NCBI GenBank assembly: GCA_947371015.1
Contig: CANBNK010000040.1
Span: 1 to 36,702, forward strand
Direction of reading: 5' to 3'
Length of the DNA stretch: 36,702 bases
From: Acetobacteraceae bacterium
GTDB lineage: Bacteria; Pseudomonadota; Alphaproteobacteria; Acetobacterales; Acetobacteraceae
The notes beneath the pieces were generated by a model. The model saw only the letters and a list, made by a program, of their open reading frames with translations, searched no databases and was not told the DNA's origin. The first letter of the stretch is position 1. Each line of letters begins with the position of its first letter. Of this stretch, positions 1-11,504 are shown in pieces. The translations under genes and the position numbers were made by a program.

Positions 1-1700
1 GGCTGGGCCAGCAGCGGCGCCGGCAGGCTCCAGCCCGCCGGCAGCAGCCGCGCCAGCCCCCTGGCATTCGGCCCGGCCGCTTCCAGGTTCAGGTCGGCGA
101 AACGCGGCTGCGCGCCCAGCACCAGCACGCCGCCCGCGCTCACGTCCAACTCATCCAGCCGCAGCGTCAGCCGGCGCAGCGCCAGCCGGCCATTCTCCAG
201 CGTCGCATCCAGCGCCGCCCGCTGCGCCGAGGCACCGCGCCAGCGCAGCTCCGTCGCCGCCAGCCGCAGGTTGAGGTCGAAGCCAGGCCCCTGCGCCGCC
301 ATGGCCTGCCAGTTCGGCTCGGCCGGCAGCAGCGCGTCCAGGTCCAGCCGGTCCAGCGTCAGCCCCAGCCCCAGGCTGGCCCGCGCCGAGTCCTTGCCCG
401 GCCGCCACACCAGGTTCCCCGCCAGCTTCGCCCCGTCCAGGGTGGCGTCCAGGTCGCTGACCGTTACCTCGCCATTGTCCAGCAGCAGGCGGAAGCGGCC
501 TTCGGCGGCGCGCAGCCGCACCGGGTCGCCGCCCAGCGGCAGGCCCAGCGCCAGCAGCGTCTCCCGCGCCGCCGGCGCCTTGAAGCGCACGCCCAGCTCC
601 AGCCGCTGCGCCGCGCTGGCCCCGGCAATCTCCAGCTCGGCATCGCCCGGCAGCACCGCCGAGACATCGGACAGCGTCAGCCGCTCGGCTCCGGCGAAGA
701 AGGCGCCGCGCAGCCGGCGCAGCGGCAGGCCGGCGAAGCGGGTGCTCTCCACCGCCAGCTCCACCCCCACCGGCAGCCGATTGCCCCGCGCCGGGCGCAG
801 CGCCGCCACCCAGGCCTCCAGGTCCAGCCGGGTCGCCGCCAGCGCCACATCCACCCGCGGCTCCGGCGCCAGGCGGAGCGTCACGCTGCCCCGCGCCGGC
901 TGGCCGTTGAAGTCCAGCGCCAGCTCGTCGGCGGTCAGCAGGTCCGCAATCGCGTTCAGCCGGCCGCTGGCGCGGAACGGCCCGGGCGGCGCCGGCAGCA
1001 GCAGGGAAAGGTCCGGCCCGGCGGTCTCGATCCGGCCCTCGAAGCTGCCACCGGGCTGCAGCACGCCGCGCGCCTGCACCGTGGCGTTCAGCACCACCAG
1101 CCCAAGGTCCAGCGGCGCCGCGCCATCCCGCCCCGCCCGCCCGAGCCGGGCATTGAAGCGCACCGCCAGCCCGCGCCAGGCCAGGTTGCCCTCGGCCACC
1201 AGCGCATCCGCCGCGCCACCGGTGGCCAGCCGGCCATTCAGCCCCTCCAGCCGCAGCCCGCCGAGCAGCAGCCGGCTATCCTGCAGCCGGGCATCCAGCT
1301 CATTCAGCCAGGGCGGCGGCGCCAGGCTCCCGAGCTGCGCCGGCGGCCAGGGCAGGCTGATCTCACCGCCGACCAGTGCCAGCTCGCGCGGCTCCAGCCG
1401 GCCGCGCAGCAGCGGGATCAGCCCGAGCCGCAGCCGCAGCGCCCGCGCGGTGACCGAGACGCCGTCACTGCCGGGGCCGATCACGACATTGCCGGCCTCG
1501 ACCCGCACCTGCGGCAGCAAGGTCAGCGTGATCGGGCCGTCGAGCGTTACGGGCCGGCCCATGCGGTCACTGGCCAGCGCGGCGAGCGCGCCGCGATACC
1601 GCTCCCAGTTCAGCAGATGCGGCCCGGCCCACAGCCCGAGCACCAGCACCGCCATCACCGCGGTGGCAATGAACTCCGGCAGGAAGCGGGACCGACGCAC
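1..1700 (-). CDS. AsmA family protein, N-terminal part (cut by window edge)
   Basis: The reading frame stays open to the left edge, giving about 566 residues of the N-terminal part. I chose a GTG start at 1700: it is preceded by GAGG at 5 nt, and the frame has a stop shared with the end of the upstream gene at 1733-1731. The protein opens with a short basic stretch, one membrane segment (about residues 8-27), then the motif LLNWERYRGALAAL and a 'GRPVTLDGPITLTLLPQV' block typical of the AsmA N-terminal domain. A long beta-rich, Leu/Ala/Arg-rich body follows, as in AsmA/TamB-like proteins that act in phospholipid transport or outer-membrane biogenesis. It begins 30 bp after the fused hydantoinase gene and is probably cotranscribed with it, although no functional link is obvious. 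Family assignment is fairly secure; the exact role is not. Confidence 0.75.
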   Translation of the reverse strand, partial: MRRSRFLPEFIATAVMAVLVLGLWAGPHLLNWERYRGALAALASDRMGRPVTLDGPITLTLLPQVRVEAGNVVIGPGSDGVSVTARALRLRLGLIPLLRGRLEPRELALVGGEISLPWPPAQLGSLAPPPWLNELDARLQDSRLLLGGLRLEGLNGRLATGGAADALVAEGNLAWRGLAVRFNARLGRAGRDGAAPLDLGLVVLNATVQARGVLQPGGSFEGRIETAGPDLSLLLPAPPGPFRASGRLNAIADLLTADELALDFNGQPARGSVTLRLAPEPRVDVALAATRLDLEAWVAALRPARGNRLPVGVELAVESTRFAGLPLRRLRGAFFAGAERLTLSDVSAVLPGDAELEIAGASAAQRLELGVRFKAPAARETLLALGLPLGGDPVRLRAAEGRFRLLLDNGEVTVSDLDATLDGAKLAGNLVWRPGKDSARASLGLGLTLDRLDLDALLPAEPNWQAMAAQGPGFDLNLRLAATELRWRGASAQRAALDATLENGRLALRRLTLRLDELDVSAGGVLVLGAQPRFADLNLEAAGPNARGLARLLPAGWSLPAPLLAQ

Positions 1701-1730
1701 CCGGGCCTCAGGCGCCAGGACAGGCGGGCA

Positions 1731-5309
<3,579 letters not shown>

Positions 5310-5384
5310 CATGCTCTCCTCGGGGTCGAGGAGCGGTCATCGCAACCTGGGCGCGGCGGCGCAAGGGGGAGCAAGGTCAGCTTC

Positions 5385-5432
5385 GAGAGACTGATTCACG
5401 CCCAGCAGCGATTCCGCCTTGGCCGATCAGGC
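5385..5432 (+). repeat. REP-like palindrome, copy A
   Basis: This 48-bp unit starts GAGAGACTGATTCAC and ends GATCAGGC. The outer arms CTGAT/ATCAG pair. The centre contains CGATTCCGCC with an imperfect stem. Copy B, 8 bp away, differs at only two positions. Four diverged relatives lie at 13.2-15.2 kb. Confidence 0.7.
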
Positions 5433-5440
5433 AAAACGCC

Positions 5441-5488
5441 GAGAGACTGATTCACGGCCAGCGGCGATTCCGCCTTGGCCGATCAGGC
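5441..5488 (+). repeat. REP-like palindrome, copy B
   Basis: Direct-repeat partner of the unit at 5385-5432. It folds well: CTGAT/ATCAG outside, GGCCA/TGGCC next, then GGCG-ATTC-CGCC at the tip. It abuts the 156-bp inverted-repeat element that begins at 5490. Confidence 0.7.
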
Positions 5489-5489
5489 T

Positions 5490-5645
5490 CTAGCAGGCTG
5501 CGGAAATTCGATTTTCGGCACCGGACGCCGCAACATCGATACGCGGCGCCGACGCGGAGCGACAAGAAGTGTCAGGCAAAGGCCCGGACGGATCCCATTG
5601 CGACCTTTGTTGCCTTTCCGTGGTAGAATTTCCGCAGCCTGCTAG
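5490..5645. mobile_element. 156-bp MITE-like element with 20-bp terminal inverted repeats
   Basis: The bases at 5490-5509 and 5626-5645 are perfect inverted repeats of each other (20 of 20). Both ends carry CTAG, so the element can be read as TA-flanked: a TA target duplication at 5491-5492 and 5643-5644 around 17-bp inverted repeats beginning GCAGGCTGCGG. The interior, about 116 bp, has no convincing gene. Size, perfect termini and TA/CTAG flanks suit a non-autonomous element mobilised by an IS5- or IS630-type transposase. This class assignment is inference, because no parent element is in the window. The right end supplies the TAG stop codon of the neighbouring Bug gene. Confidence 0.6.
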
Positions 5646-6613
5646 GCCGGCGCGCGAATGCCCCGGCTGCGGATGATCTCGCCCCATTTGGCGGTCTCGC
5701 GGGCGTAATAGGCCGGCCACGCCGCCGGGGAACCGCCCACCGGCTCAATCCCCGCCGCTTCCAGCTTGACGCGAACCTCGGTGGAATGAACGGCCGCCAC
5801 GACCGCCGCATGCAGCTTGGCCAGCACGGCCGCAGGCAGCCCGGCGGGCGCCAGCATGGCGAAGTCGGTGGAGGACTGGAACCCCGGCAGCCCCGCCTCG
5901 GCAATGGTCGGCACATCCGGCGCCAGCGGCGCCCGCGCGGTGCTGGAAACGCCCAACGCCCGCATCTGCCCACCGCGCAGGAAGGGCAGCGCCGTGATCA
6001 CATCGACGAAGCCGCAATTCACCTCCCCGGTCAGCAGCGCCTGCGCCGCCGGGCCGCCGCCCCTGTAGGGCACGTGCAGCATGCTGATCCCGGCCATGCT
6101 CATCAGCAACTCGCTCGCCAAATGGCTGCTGCCGCCGATGCCGCTGGACTGGAAGCTCAGCTTGTCCGGCTCGGCCCGCGCCTTGGCCAGAAACGCCCCG
6201 AAATCCGCCACCGGCACGCCGGGATGCACGCAGAAGATCTGCGGGTTGGTCCCCACCAGGCTGACCGGCGTGAACGCCCGCTCCGAATCATAGGGCAGGT
6301 TGGCGTACAGGTGCGGCGCAATGGCGTAGGTGCTGTTGGTGCCCAGCAGCAGCGTGTAGCCATCCGCCCGCGCCCGCGCCACCACGGCATGACCCAGCGT
6401 GCCGGTCGCGCCAGGCCGGTTCTCCACCACGAAGGGCTGGCCGAGATCGGTGGCCATCCGCTGCACCAGAATACGCGTGACGCTGTCGGACGACCCGCCC
6501 GCCGGCCACGGATTGATGACCGTGACGGTACGGTTGGGGTACGGCCCATCCTGTCCCCGCGCCACCACGGGCGCGACCAAGCCAGCCAGCAGCAGGCGAC
6601 GCGAGAGGCTCAT
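5642..6613 (-). CDS. Bug/TctC family tripartite tricarboxylate transporter substrate-binding protein
   Basis: A periplasmic solute-binding protein of 323 residues, the usual length for the Bug family, which feeds TctAB-type transporters. The N-terminus is a signal peptide (RR at 5-6, hydrophobic 7-18, probable cleavage near residues 18-21). The mature part starts with the family's 'YPNRTVTVINPWPAGGSSD' type of segment, then VENRPGATG and a 'VPYRGGGPA' loop; these build the carboxylate-binding cleft. ATGA overlaps the end of hyuA by 4 bp, so it is the last gene of hyuB-hyuA-Bug. No TctA or TctB membrane gene is present, which is common for Bug genes. Its TAG stop lies in the terminal CTAG of the 156-bp element, so the original C-terminus may have been trimmed, though the visible length is normal. 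The ligand is unknown; an amide, lactam or hydantoin-type compound fits the context. Confidence 0.88.
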   Translation of the reverse strand: MSLSRRLLLAGLVAPVVARGQDGPYPNRTVTVINPWPAGGSSDSVTRILVQRMATDLGQPFVVENRPGATGTLGHAVVARARADGYTLLLGTNSTYAIAPHLYANLPYDSERAFTPVSLVGTNPQIFCVHPGVPVADFGAFLAKARAEPDKLSFQSSGIGGSSHLASELLMSMAGISMLHVPYRGGGPAAQALLTGEVNCGFVDVITALPFLRGGQMRALGVSSTARAPLAPDVPTIAEAGLPGFQSSTDFAMLAPAGLPAAVLAKLHAAVVAAVHSTEVRVKLEAAGIEPVGGSPAAWPAYYARETAKWGEIIRSRGIRAPA

Positions 6614-8694
6614 CCGTTCAACTCCACCACCAGGTTGAGATGGGCATCCACATGGCAGCGGGCGCCCGGGCCGACGACACAGGTGCTCTCCCGCTCCTCG
6701 ACCAGCGCGGGCCCTGCGAATTCCATGCCGGGGCGCAGCGCGTAGCGGTCATAGACCGGTACATCCAGCGTGCCATGCGTCTCGAAGGTCACGCTGCGCT
6801 GGCCGCGCGGGGTCAGGCTGGGCGGGGCCAGGGTCGCCGCGCCGATGCGGATATCCAGGCCCGGCGCGGAGACCGCGAGACGCCAGGTCAACGCCTCGAT
6901 CGGCTGTTCCCGCACCACTCTCCCAAACGTCTTGAGGTAGCTGGTGAAGAACGCCTCCTTCAGCGCCGCCACGTCACCCTCGCCGATCTCCAGCGCCGGC
7001 AGCGGCACCGGAATCTCGAAGCCCTGGCCGACATGGCGCATATCCGCCGCCGGCTTGAAGCTGATGGTCGCCGGGTCCGCCCCGGCCTCCTCCAGCAGCT
7101 TCCGCCCCTCGGCCGCCATGGCGGCGAACAGCGCGTTCACATGGGCGAAGTCCAGCCGCTCCAGCCGCGCGACATAGCTGCGCACCATGTCGGTCGCCGG
7201 CGGCGCCACCAGAAAGCCCAGCGCCGAGGCAACCCCCGCCCCCAGCGGCACCAGCATCCGCTCGATCTTCAGCAGCCGCGCCAGGTTCCAGGCATGCACC
7301 GGCCCAGCGCCACCGAAGGCGATCAGCGTATAGCCGCGCGGGTCGCGCCCCTTCTCGGCCAGGTGCATCCGCGTCGCCGCCGCCATGGTCTCATCCACGA
7401 TGCGCTGCACACCCAGCGCCGCATCCATCGGCTTGACGCCCAGCTTCTCGGCAACGCCCGTGGCGAAGGCGCGCTGCACCAGGCCGGGGTCCAGCGCCAT
7501 CTCACCGCCCAGGAAGTATTTCGCGTCCAGCCGCCCGAGCATCAGGTCGGCATCGGTCACGCAAGGCTCCGTGCCGCCGCGCCCGTAGCAGACCGGCCCC
7601 GGCTTGGCCCCGGCGCTGCGCGGCCCCACCTTCATCAGCCCGCTCCCGGGCTCGATGCGCGCGATGCTGCCGCCGCCGGCGCCAATCTCGATCATGTCGA
7701 CGACCGAGACCTTCAACGGCAGGCCACTCCCCTTCACGAACCGCCGCACCCGGCCCGCCTCGAAGTCGAATTTGTGGTCCGGCGCGCCGTCCTCCACCAG
7801 GCACATCTTCGCCGTGGTGCCGCCCATGTCGTAGGAGACCACGCGGTCCAACCCCGCCAACTTGGCCAGGAACGCCGCCGCCATGGCGCCCGCCGCCGGC
7901 CCGCTCTCGATCAGCCGGATCGGAAACTCCTTCGCCTCCCTGACAGCCGCGATGCCGCCACCGGAGAGCATGACATACAGCCGCCCATCGAAGCCGATCC
8001 GCGCCAAATCCGCTTCCAGCTTGTCCAGGTACTTCTTCATCCGCGGCTGCACATAGGCATTGGCGCAGGCGGTGGAGGTCCGCTCGAACTCGCGGATTTC
8101 CGGCGCCACCTCGGCGGAAAGCGTGATGGCCAAATCCGGGAACAGCGCCCGCACCACTTCTCTCGCCCGCAGCTCGTGCCGGGCATCGCGGTAGCTGTGC
8201 AGGAAGCCGATCGCCAGCGCCTCGCAGCCCTCATTCACCAGCGCGGTCGCCTCCCGCGCTACCGCAGCTTCGTCCAGCGCCAGCAGCGTGGTGCCGTGCA
8301 CGTCCAGCCGCTCCGGGATTTCGCGGCGCAGATGCCGCGGCACCAGCGTCGGCGGTGCCTCCAGGAACAGGTCGTACAGGTCGTACCGGATTTCCTTGGC
8401 AATCTCGATGCTGTCGCGGAACCCCGCCGTGGTCAGCAGCCCCACCTTGGCCCCGGTGCGCTCGATGACCGTGTTGGTCACCAGCGTCGTCCCATGCACA
8501 ATGCTGTGCAGGTCCGAAGGCTGTAGCCCCGCCTCCTGCAACACCCGCAGCGTGCCTTCAATGATCGCCTCGGATGGGTCATCCGGCGTGGTCAGCAGCT
8601 TGCCGGTATGCACCAGGTCGCGGGCGGGATCATGCAGCACCAAATCCGTGAAGGTGCCGCCAACATCCACCCCAATGCGCGCCGTCCCAGCCAT
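6610..8694 (-). CDS. hyuA: Hydantoinase/oxoprolinase subunit A (HyuA family)
   Basis: A 694-residue ATP-dependent ring-opening subunit of the N-methylhydantoinase A / acetone carboxylase beta family. DVGGTFTD at residues 10-17 and YDMGGTTAK near 287-295 are the paired phosphate-binding motifs of the actin-like fold. GAGGGS and GRGG segments follow, as in other HyuA proteins. GTG (8697) and ATG (8694) are both possible starts. ATG is preferred because GGGAG lies 7 nt upstream and the stop of hyuB overlaps it as TGATG. It is the partner of the hyuB gene directly upstream and should form a cytoplasmic complex with it. The substrate could be a hydantoin, 5-oxoproline, caprolactam-like compound or N-methylhydantoin; motifs do not separate these. 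Confidence 0.9.
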   Translation of the reverse strand: MAGTARIGVDVGGTFTDLVLHDPARDLVHTGKLLTTPDDPSEAIIEGTLRVLQEAGLQPSDLHSIVHGTTLVTNTVIERTGAKVGLLTTAGFRDSIEIAKEIRYDLYDLFLEAPPTLVPRHLRREIPERLDVHGTTLLALDEAAVAREATALVNEGCEALAIGFLHSYRDARHELRAREVVRALFPDLAITLSAEVAPEIREFERTSTACANAYVQPRMKKYLDKLEADLARIGFDGRLYVMLSGGGIAAVREAKEFPIRLIESGPAAGAMAAAFLAKLAGLDRVVSYDMGGTTAKMCLVEDGAPDHKFDFEAGRVRRFVKGSGLPLKVSVVDMIEIGAGGGSIARIEPGSGLMKVGPRSAGAKPGPVCYGRGGTEPCVTDADLMLGRLDAKYFLGGEMALDPGLVQRAFATGVAEKLGVKPMDAALGVQRIVDETMAAATRMHLAEKGRDPRGYTLIAFGGAGPVHAWNLARLLKIERMLVPLGAGVASALGFLVAPPATDMVRSYVARLERLDFAHVNALFAAMAAEGRKLLEEAGADPATISFKPAADMRHVGQGFEIPVPLPALEIGEGDVAALKEAFFTSYLKTFGRVVREQPIEALTWRLAVSAPGLDIRIGAATLAPPSLTPRGQRSVTFETHGTLDVPVYDRYALRPGMEFAGPALVEERESTCVVGPGARCHVDAHLNLVVELNG

Positions 8695-10331
8695 CACGCA
8701 TCTCCCTTGTAGGCGGCCGCGTCCACCACGTAGCCATCGCGAATATCGGCCGCCAAGGCCGCCGGGTCGCGCTGGGATGGCGGCCCATATCCCCCGCCGC
8801 CGGCGTAGCGCATGTGCAGCTTCATCCCCGGCTCAATCGTCGTGCGGCTCTTCGGATGCGGCCGCGTGCCGTCACTGAACACAATCTCCGCCGCCGCGCC
8901 GGGCTTGCCGCCCAGCACGCCCTGCGCCGGATGGTCGCGCCTGTCGCTGATCAAGGAAAGCCGCAGCGGCCCGGGCGAACGCACCTCGATGATCGCTTCC
9001 TGCCCCATGCCACCGCGGAACTGCCCGGCGCCGCCGCTATCCGGCCGCAGCTGCTTGCTCCACACCACCAGCGGCGCGACATTCTCGAACGCCTCGATGC
9101 TCCCCGCGCCGGCATTGGTCGGAAACGCCGTGGTCGCCAGGCCATCCCGATGCGGGCTGGCCCCCATGCCACCGCTGGCGAACAGCACCTGGCTGAACCG
9201 GTCGCCATGCTGGTCCTGCCCGCTGAACAGGCAACGCATCGTCGGCGCCCCGCCACATTCCGCGATCACCTGCTTCGGTATCACCGCCGCTAAGGCCTTG
9301 TAGATCGCGCCCGCCAGCAAATGCCCGGTCAACTGCCGCGACCCCACCGCCGCCGGAAAGCGCGGATTCAAAATGCTCCCCTCCGGCGCCCGCACCTCAA
9401 TGGCGCGATAGCTGCCCTCATTCCGCGGCGTGAAGGGGTCCAGCGCGCACTTCACGGGGTACACGCTGTAGGCGTGCGTATAGTTCATCACGCAGTTGAT
9501 CCCGCGGTCGATCTGCTTCGACGTGCCCTCGAAGTCGATCACCATGCTCTCGCCAGCCACCGTCACGGCGACGACGATATGCGTCACATCCGGCTCGAAC
9601 CCATCGGCATCCAGCGTGGCCCGATACACCCCATCCGGCACCGCCGAGATCGCCCGTCGCATCGCCAGATCCGCCCGCGCCTGCAACGCGCGGGAAAGCC
9701 CCTGCAAATCCGCCAGTCCGGTGTCTCCCAAAAACTCATCCAACCGCGCCGCACACACCTCATTGGCGGTGATCTGCGCCTCCAGGTCGCCGCTCACCTG
9801 GTCCGGCACGCGCACATTGGCCAGGAAGAAGTCCAGGATTTCCTGGTTGCGCACCCCCGCGCGGATCAGCCGCGTCGGCGGAATACGGATGCCTTCCTCG
9901 AACACCTCGCGGCAATCCGCGCTCCACAGGCTGCCGCCGACATCCGGGCTATGCGCGATGCTGCCCGCGAACCCGACCAGCTTCCCCTTGTGGAAGATCG
10001 GCGAAACCGCGGTGATATCCGGCAGATGCCCGGTTGCCAGCCAGGGGTCGTTGGTGATGACGCAGTCGCCGGGCTGCCACGTCTCCACCGGAAACTTCGC
10101 CAGGAAATGCTTGGTCGTCCGCGGCAGGATGCAGCTGAAGCTGGCGATGCCGCCGGTATTTTCGGAGATGCTGTCGCCGTTCACGTCCATCAGCACGGTG
10201 CCGAAGTCGTTCGATTCCCGCACGATGGTGGAAAACGCCGTCCGCAGCAGGGCAGCCGCGGCCTCATCGGCAATGGAGATCAGCCGCGACCAGTAGATTT
10301 CCAGCGTGATCGCATCGAAGCCTTCGTCCAT
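8694..10331 (-). CDS. hyuB: Hydantoinase subunit B (HyuB family)
   Basis: A 545-residue HyuB subunit, the normal length for the stand-alone form. It starts with the family's N-terminal 'ITLEIYWSRLISIADEAAAALLRTAFS' pattern. 'NDPWLATGHLPDITAVSPIF' lies near residues 91-112 and 'HSPDVGG' shortly after, both hallmarks of HyuB. ATG 10331 follows a GGGG-rich ribosome site at about 7 nt. It heads the operon hyuB-hyuA-Bug and overlaps hyuA by one base. Upstream lies a 270-bp divergent region shared with the TauD-type gene, which must hold the operon promoter and also holds a tandem repeat. Together with the fused protein at 1.7-5.3 kb, the window has two independent HyuA/B systems. Confidence 0.9.
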   Translation of the reverse strand: MDEGFDAITLEIYWSRLISIADEAAAALLRTAFSTIVRESNDFGTVLMDVNGDSISENTGGIASFSCILPRTTKHFLAKFPVETWQPGDCVITNDPWLATGHLPDITAVSPIFHKGKLVGFAGSIAHSPDVGGSLWSADCREVFEEGIRIPPTRLIRAGVRNQEILDFFLANVRVPDQVSGDLEAQITANEVCAARLDEFLGDTGLADLQGLSRALQARADLAMRRAISAVPDGVYRATLDADGFEPDVTHIVVAVTVAGESMVIDFEGTSKQIDRGINCVMNYTHAYSVYPVKCALDPFTPRNEGSYRAIEVRAPEGSILNPRFPAAVGSRQLTGHLLAGAIYKALAAVIPKQVIAECGGAPTMRCLFSGQDQHGDRFSQVLFASGGMGASPHRDGLATTAFPTNAGAGSIEAFENVAPLVVWSKQLRPDSGGAGQFRGGMGQEAIIEVRSPGPLRLSLISDRRDHPAQGVLGGKPGAAAEIVFSDGTRPHPKSRTTIEPGMKLHMRYAGGGGYGPPSQRDPAALAADIRDGYVVDAAAYKGDA

Positions 10332-10433
10332 AGCCCGTCCCCGCCTAGTGAAGCGCGAAGGCTAGGCCGGGCGCGGCGGCCTGTCACCCGGGCGCGACCG
10401 ACGCTCGCCTTGCGGCGACCGCGTCGAGCGGGC

Positions 10434-10511
10434 CGACGAACCTCCAGTTCGCGGCGGGTCGACGAACCTCCAGTTCGCGGCGGGCCGACGAACCTCCAGT
10501 TCGCGGCGGGC
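10434..10511. repeat. Three tandem 26-bp hairpin units in the hyuB/tauD divergent region
   Basis: Three head-to-tail copies begin at 10434, 10460 and 10486; they differ only at the last base of the unit (T in the first, C in the others). Each contains CGAAC-CTCCA-GTTCG, a 5-bp stem with a 5-nt loop. Read on the minus strand the loop is TGGAG followed by G, resembling a ribosome-binding site. Near-identical bases (CCGACGCTCGCCT...GGCGACCGCG) occur on both sides, at about 10398 and 10511. The rest of the 10332-10601 gap shows no gene. Confidence 0.75.
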
Positions 10512-10601
10512 CGACGCTCGCCTCCGGCGACCGCGGCGGATTGACACAGCCGCCACCGCCATGGTCGGCTCGCCGGCAATCTGGGGAGGAAGCCGCGGCC
10601 G

Positions 10602-11504
10602 ATGCTACGCGTAGAGCCAAACGCCGCCACGCTGGGCGCCACCATCCACGGCCTGGACCTGCGCCAGCCGATGACTGACGCTGAATTCCGCGCCGTGCTG
10701 CGGGCACTGGGCCAGTATGCCGTGCTGCGCCTGCCGAACCAGCACCTGCACCCACGCGACGTCGCCGCCTTCTCCCGCCGCTTCGGCCGGGTGCAGACCA
10801 GCGTTTCCGGCAAGTACCACCACGCCGAGGCACCGGAAGTCGGCATCCTCTCCAACATCGTCCAGGACGGCGTGAACATCGGCATCCCCGATGCCGGCCA
10901 GGACTGGCACACCGACATGTCCTATACCGCCACGCGCGGCTTCATCAACGTGCTGCACGCGGTGCAAGTGCCGATGCGCGACGGCCAGCCGCTGGGCAAC
11001 ACCCTGTTCGCCGACATGCGCGCCGCCTATGACGCCCTGCCGGATGAGTGGAAGCGCCGTATCGAAGGGCTGACCGCCACGCACGACTTCAACGTGTTCT
11101 GGCAGAACATGGTCAACCGCCCCGGCAGCACCCGCCCGCCGCTGACCCCGGCCGAGCGCGCCAAGCGCCCGCCCGCCACGCATCCCCTCGTCCTGCGCCA
11201 CCCCATCAGCGGCGACCGCGTGCTGTACTGCAACCCCGGCTATGCCGAGCGCATCAACGGCGTCAGCGACGCCGAAAGCACCGCCATGCTGGACTTCCTG
11301 TTCCAGCACCAGCTGCAGCCGCGCTTCCACCACGCCCACCACTGGCAGGTCGGCGACCTGCTGCTGTGGGACCACCTTTCCACGCTGCACAATGCCATTG
11401 CCGACTACACGGCGGCGGAACCGCGGCTGATGCATCGCTGCCAGGTCATGGCAGACCAGGTTTTCTCACCGGAGTTCCAACACCAATGGCTGGACGCAGC
11501 ATGA
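10602..11504 (+). CDS. TauD/TfdA-family Fe(II)/2-oxoglutarate dioxygenase
   Basis: A 300-residue member of the TauD/TfdA family, which hydroxylates substrates using 2-oxoglutarate and O2 and often releases sulfite, an amine or an aldehyde. The metal triad is visible: H103-x-D105 in WHTDMSY and H263 in STLHNAIADY. Arginines at 275 and 279 are placed to bind 2-oxoglutarate. GGGGAGGA lies about 11 nt before ATG 10602. It is the first gene of a plus-strand set (dioxygenase, Bug protein, hydrolase, flavin monooxygenase, MarR) and ends in an ATGA overlap with the Bug gene, so the imported compound is probably its substrate or precursor. Taurine itself is not indicated, since no sulfonate transport genes are present. 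Confidence 0.88.
   Translation: MLRVEPNAATLGATIHGLDLRQPMTDAEFRAVLRALGQYAVLRLPNQHLHPRDVAAFSRRFGRVQTSVSGKYHHAEAPEVGILSNIVQDGVNIGIPDAGQDWHTDMSYTATRGFINVLHAVQVPMRDGQPLGNTLFADMRAAYDALPDEWKRRIEGLTATHDFNVFWQNMVNRPGSTRPPLTPAERAKRPPATHPLVLRHPISGDRVLYCNPGYAERINGVSDAESTAMLDFLFQHQLQPRFHHAHHWQVGDLLLWDHLSTLHNAIADYTAAEPRLMHRCQVMADQVFSPEFQHQWLDAA

Noticed and set aside
5490-5720. A 76-codon minus-strand frame covering the inverted-repeat element and the Bug gene end.
   Set aside because: It overlaps a well-supported gene and consists of element sequence; there is no ribosome site or homology pattern.
10434-10511. CRISPR-like array.
   Set aside because: The 26-bp units are directly adjacent with no variable spacers, and there are no cas genes.
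10434-10511. CsrA/RsmA-binding hairpins, because of the GGA-containing loops.
   Set aside because: CsrA is generally absent from alphaproteobacteria, no csrA is in the window and the array may not be transcribed.
10332-10601. Proteins rich in GGSS/RRPAANWRF read from the tandem repeat on the minus strand.
   Set aside because: They are translations of the 26-bp repeat in several frames, with no start context or conserved features.
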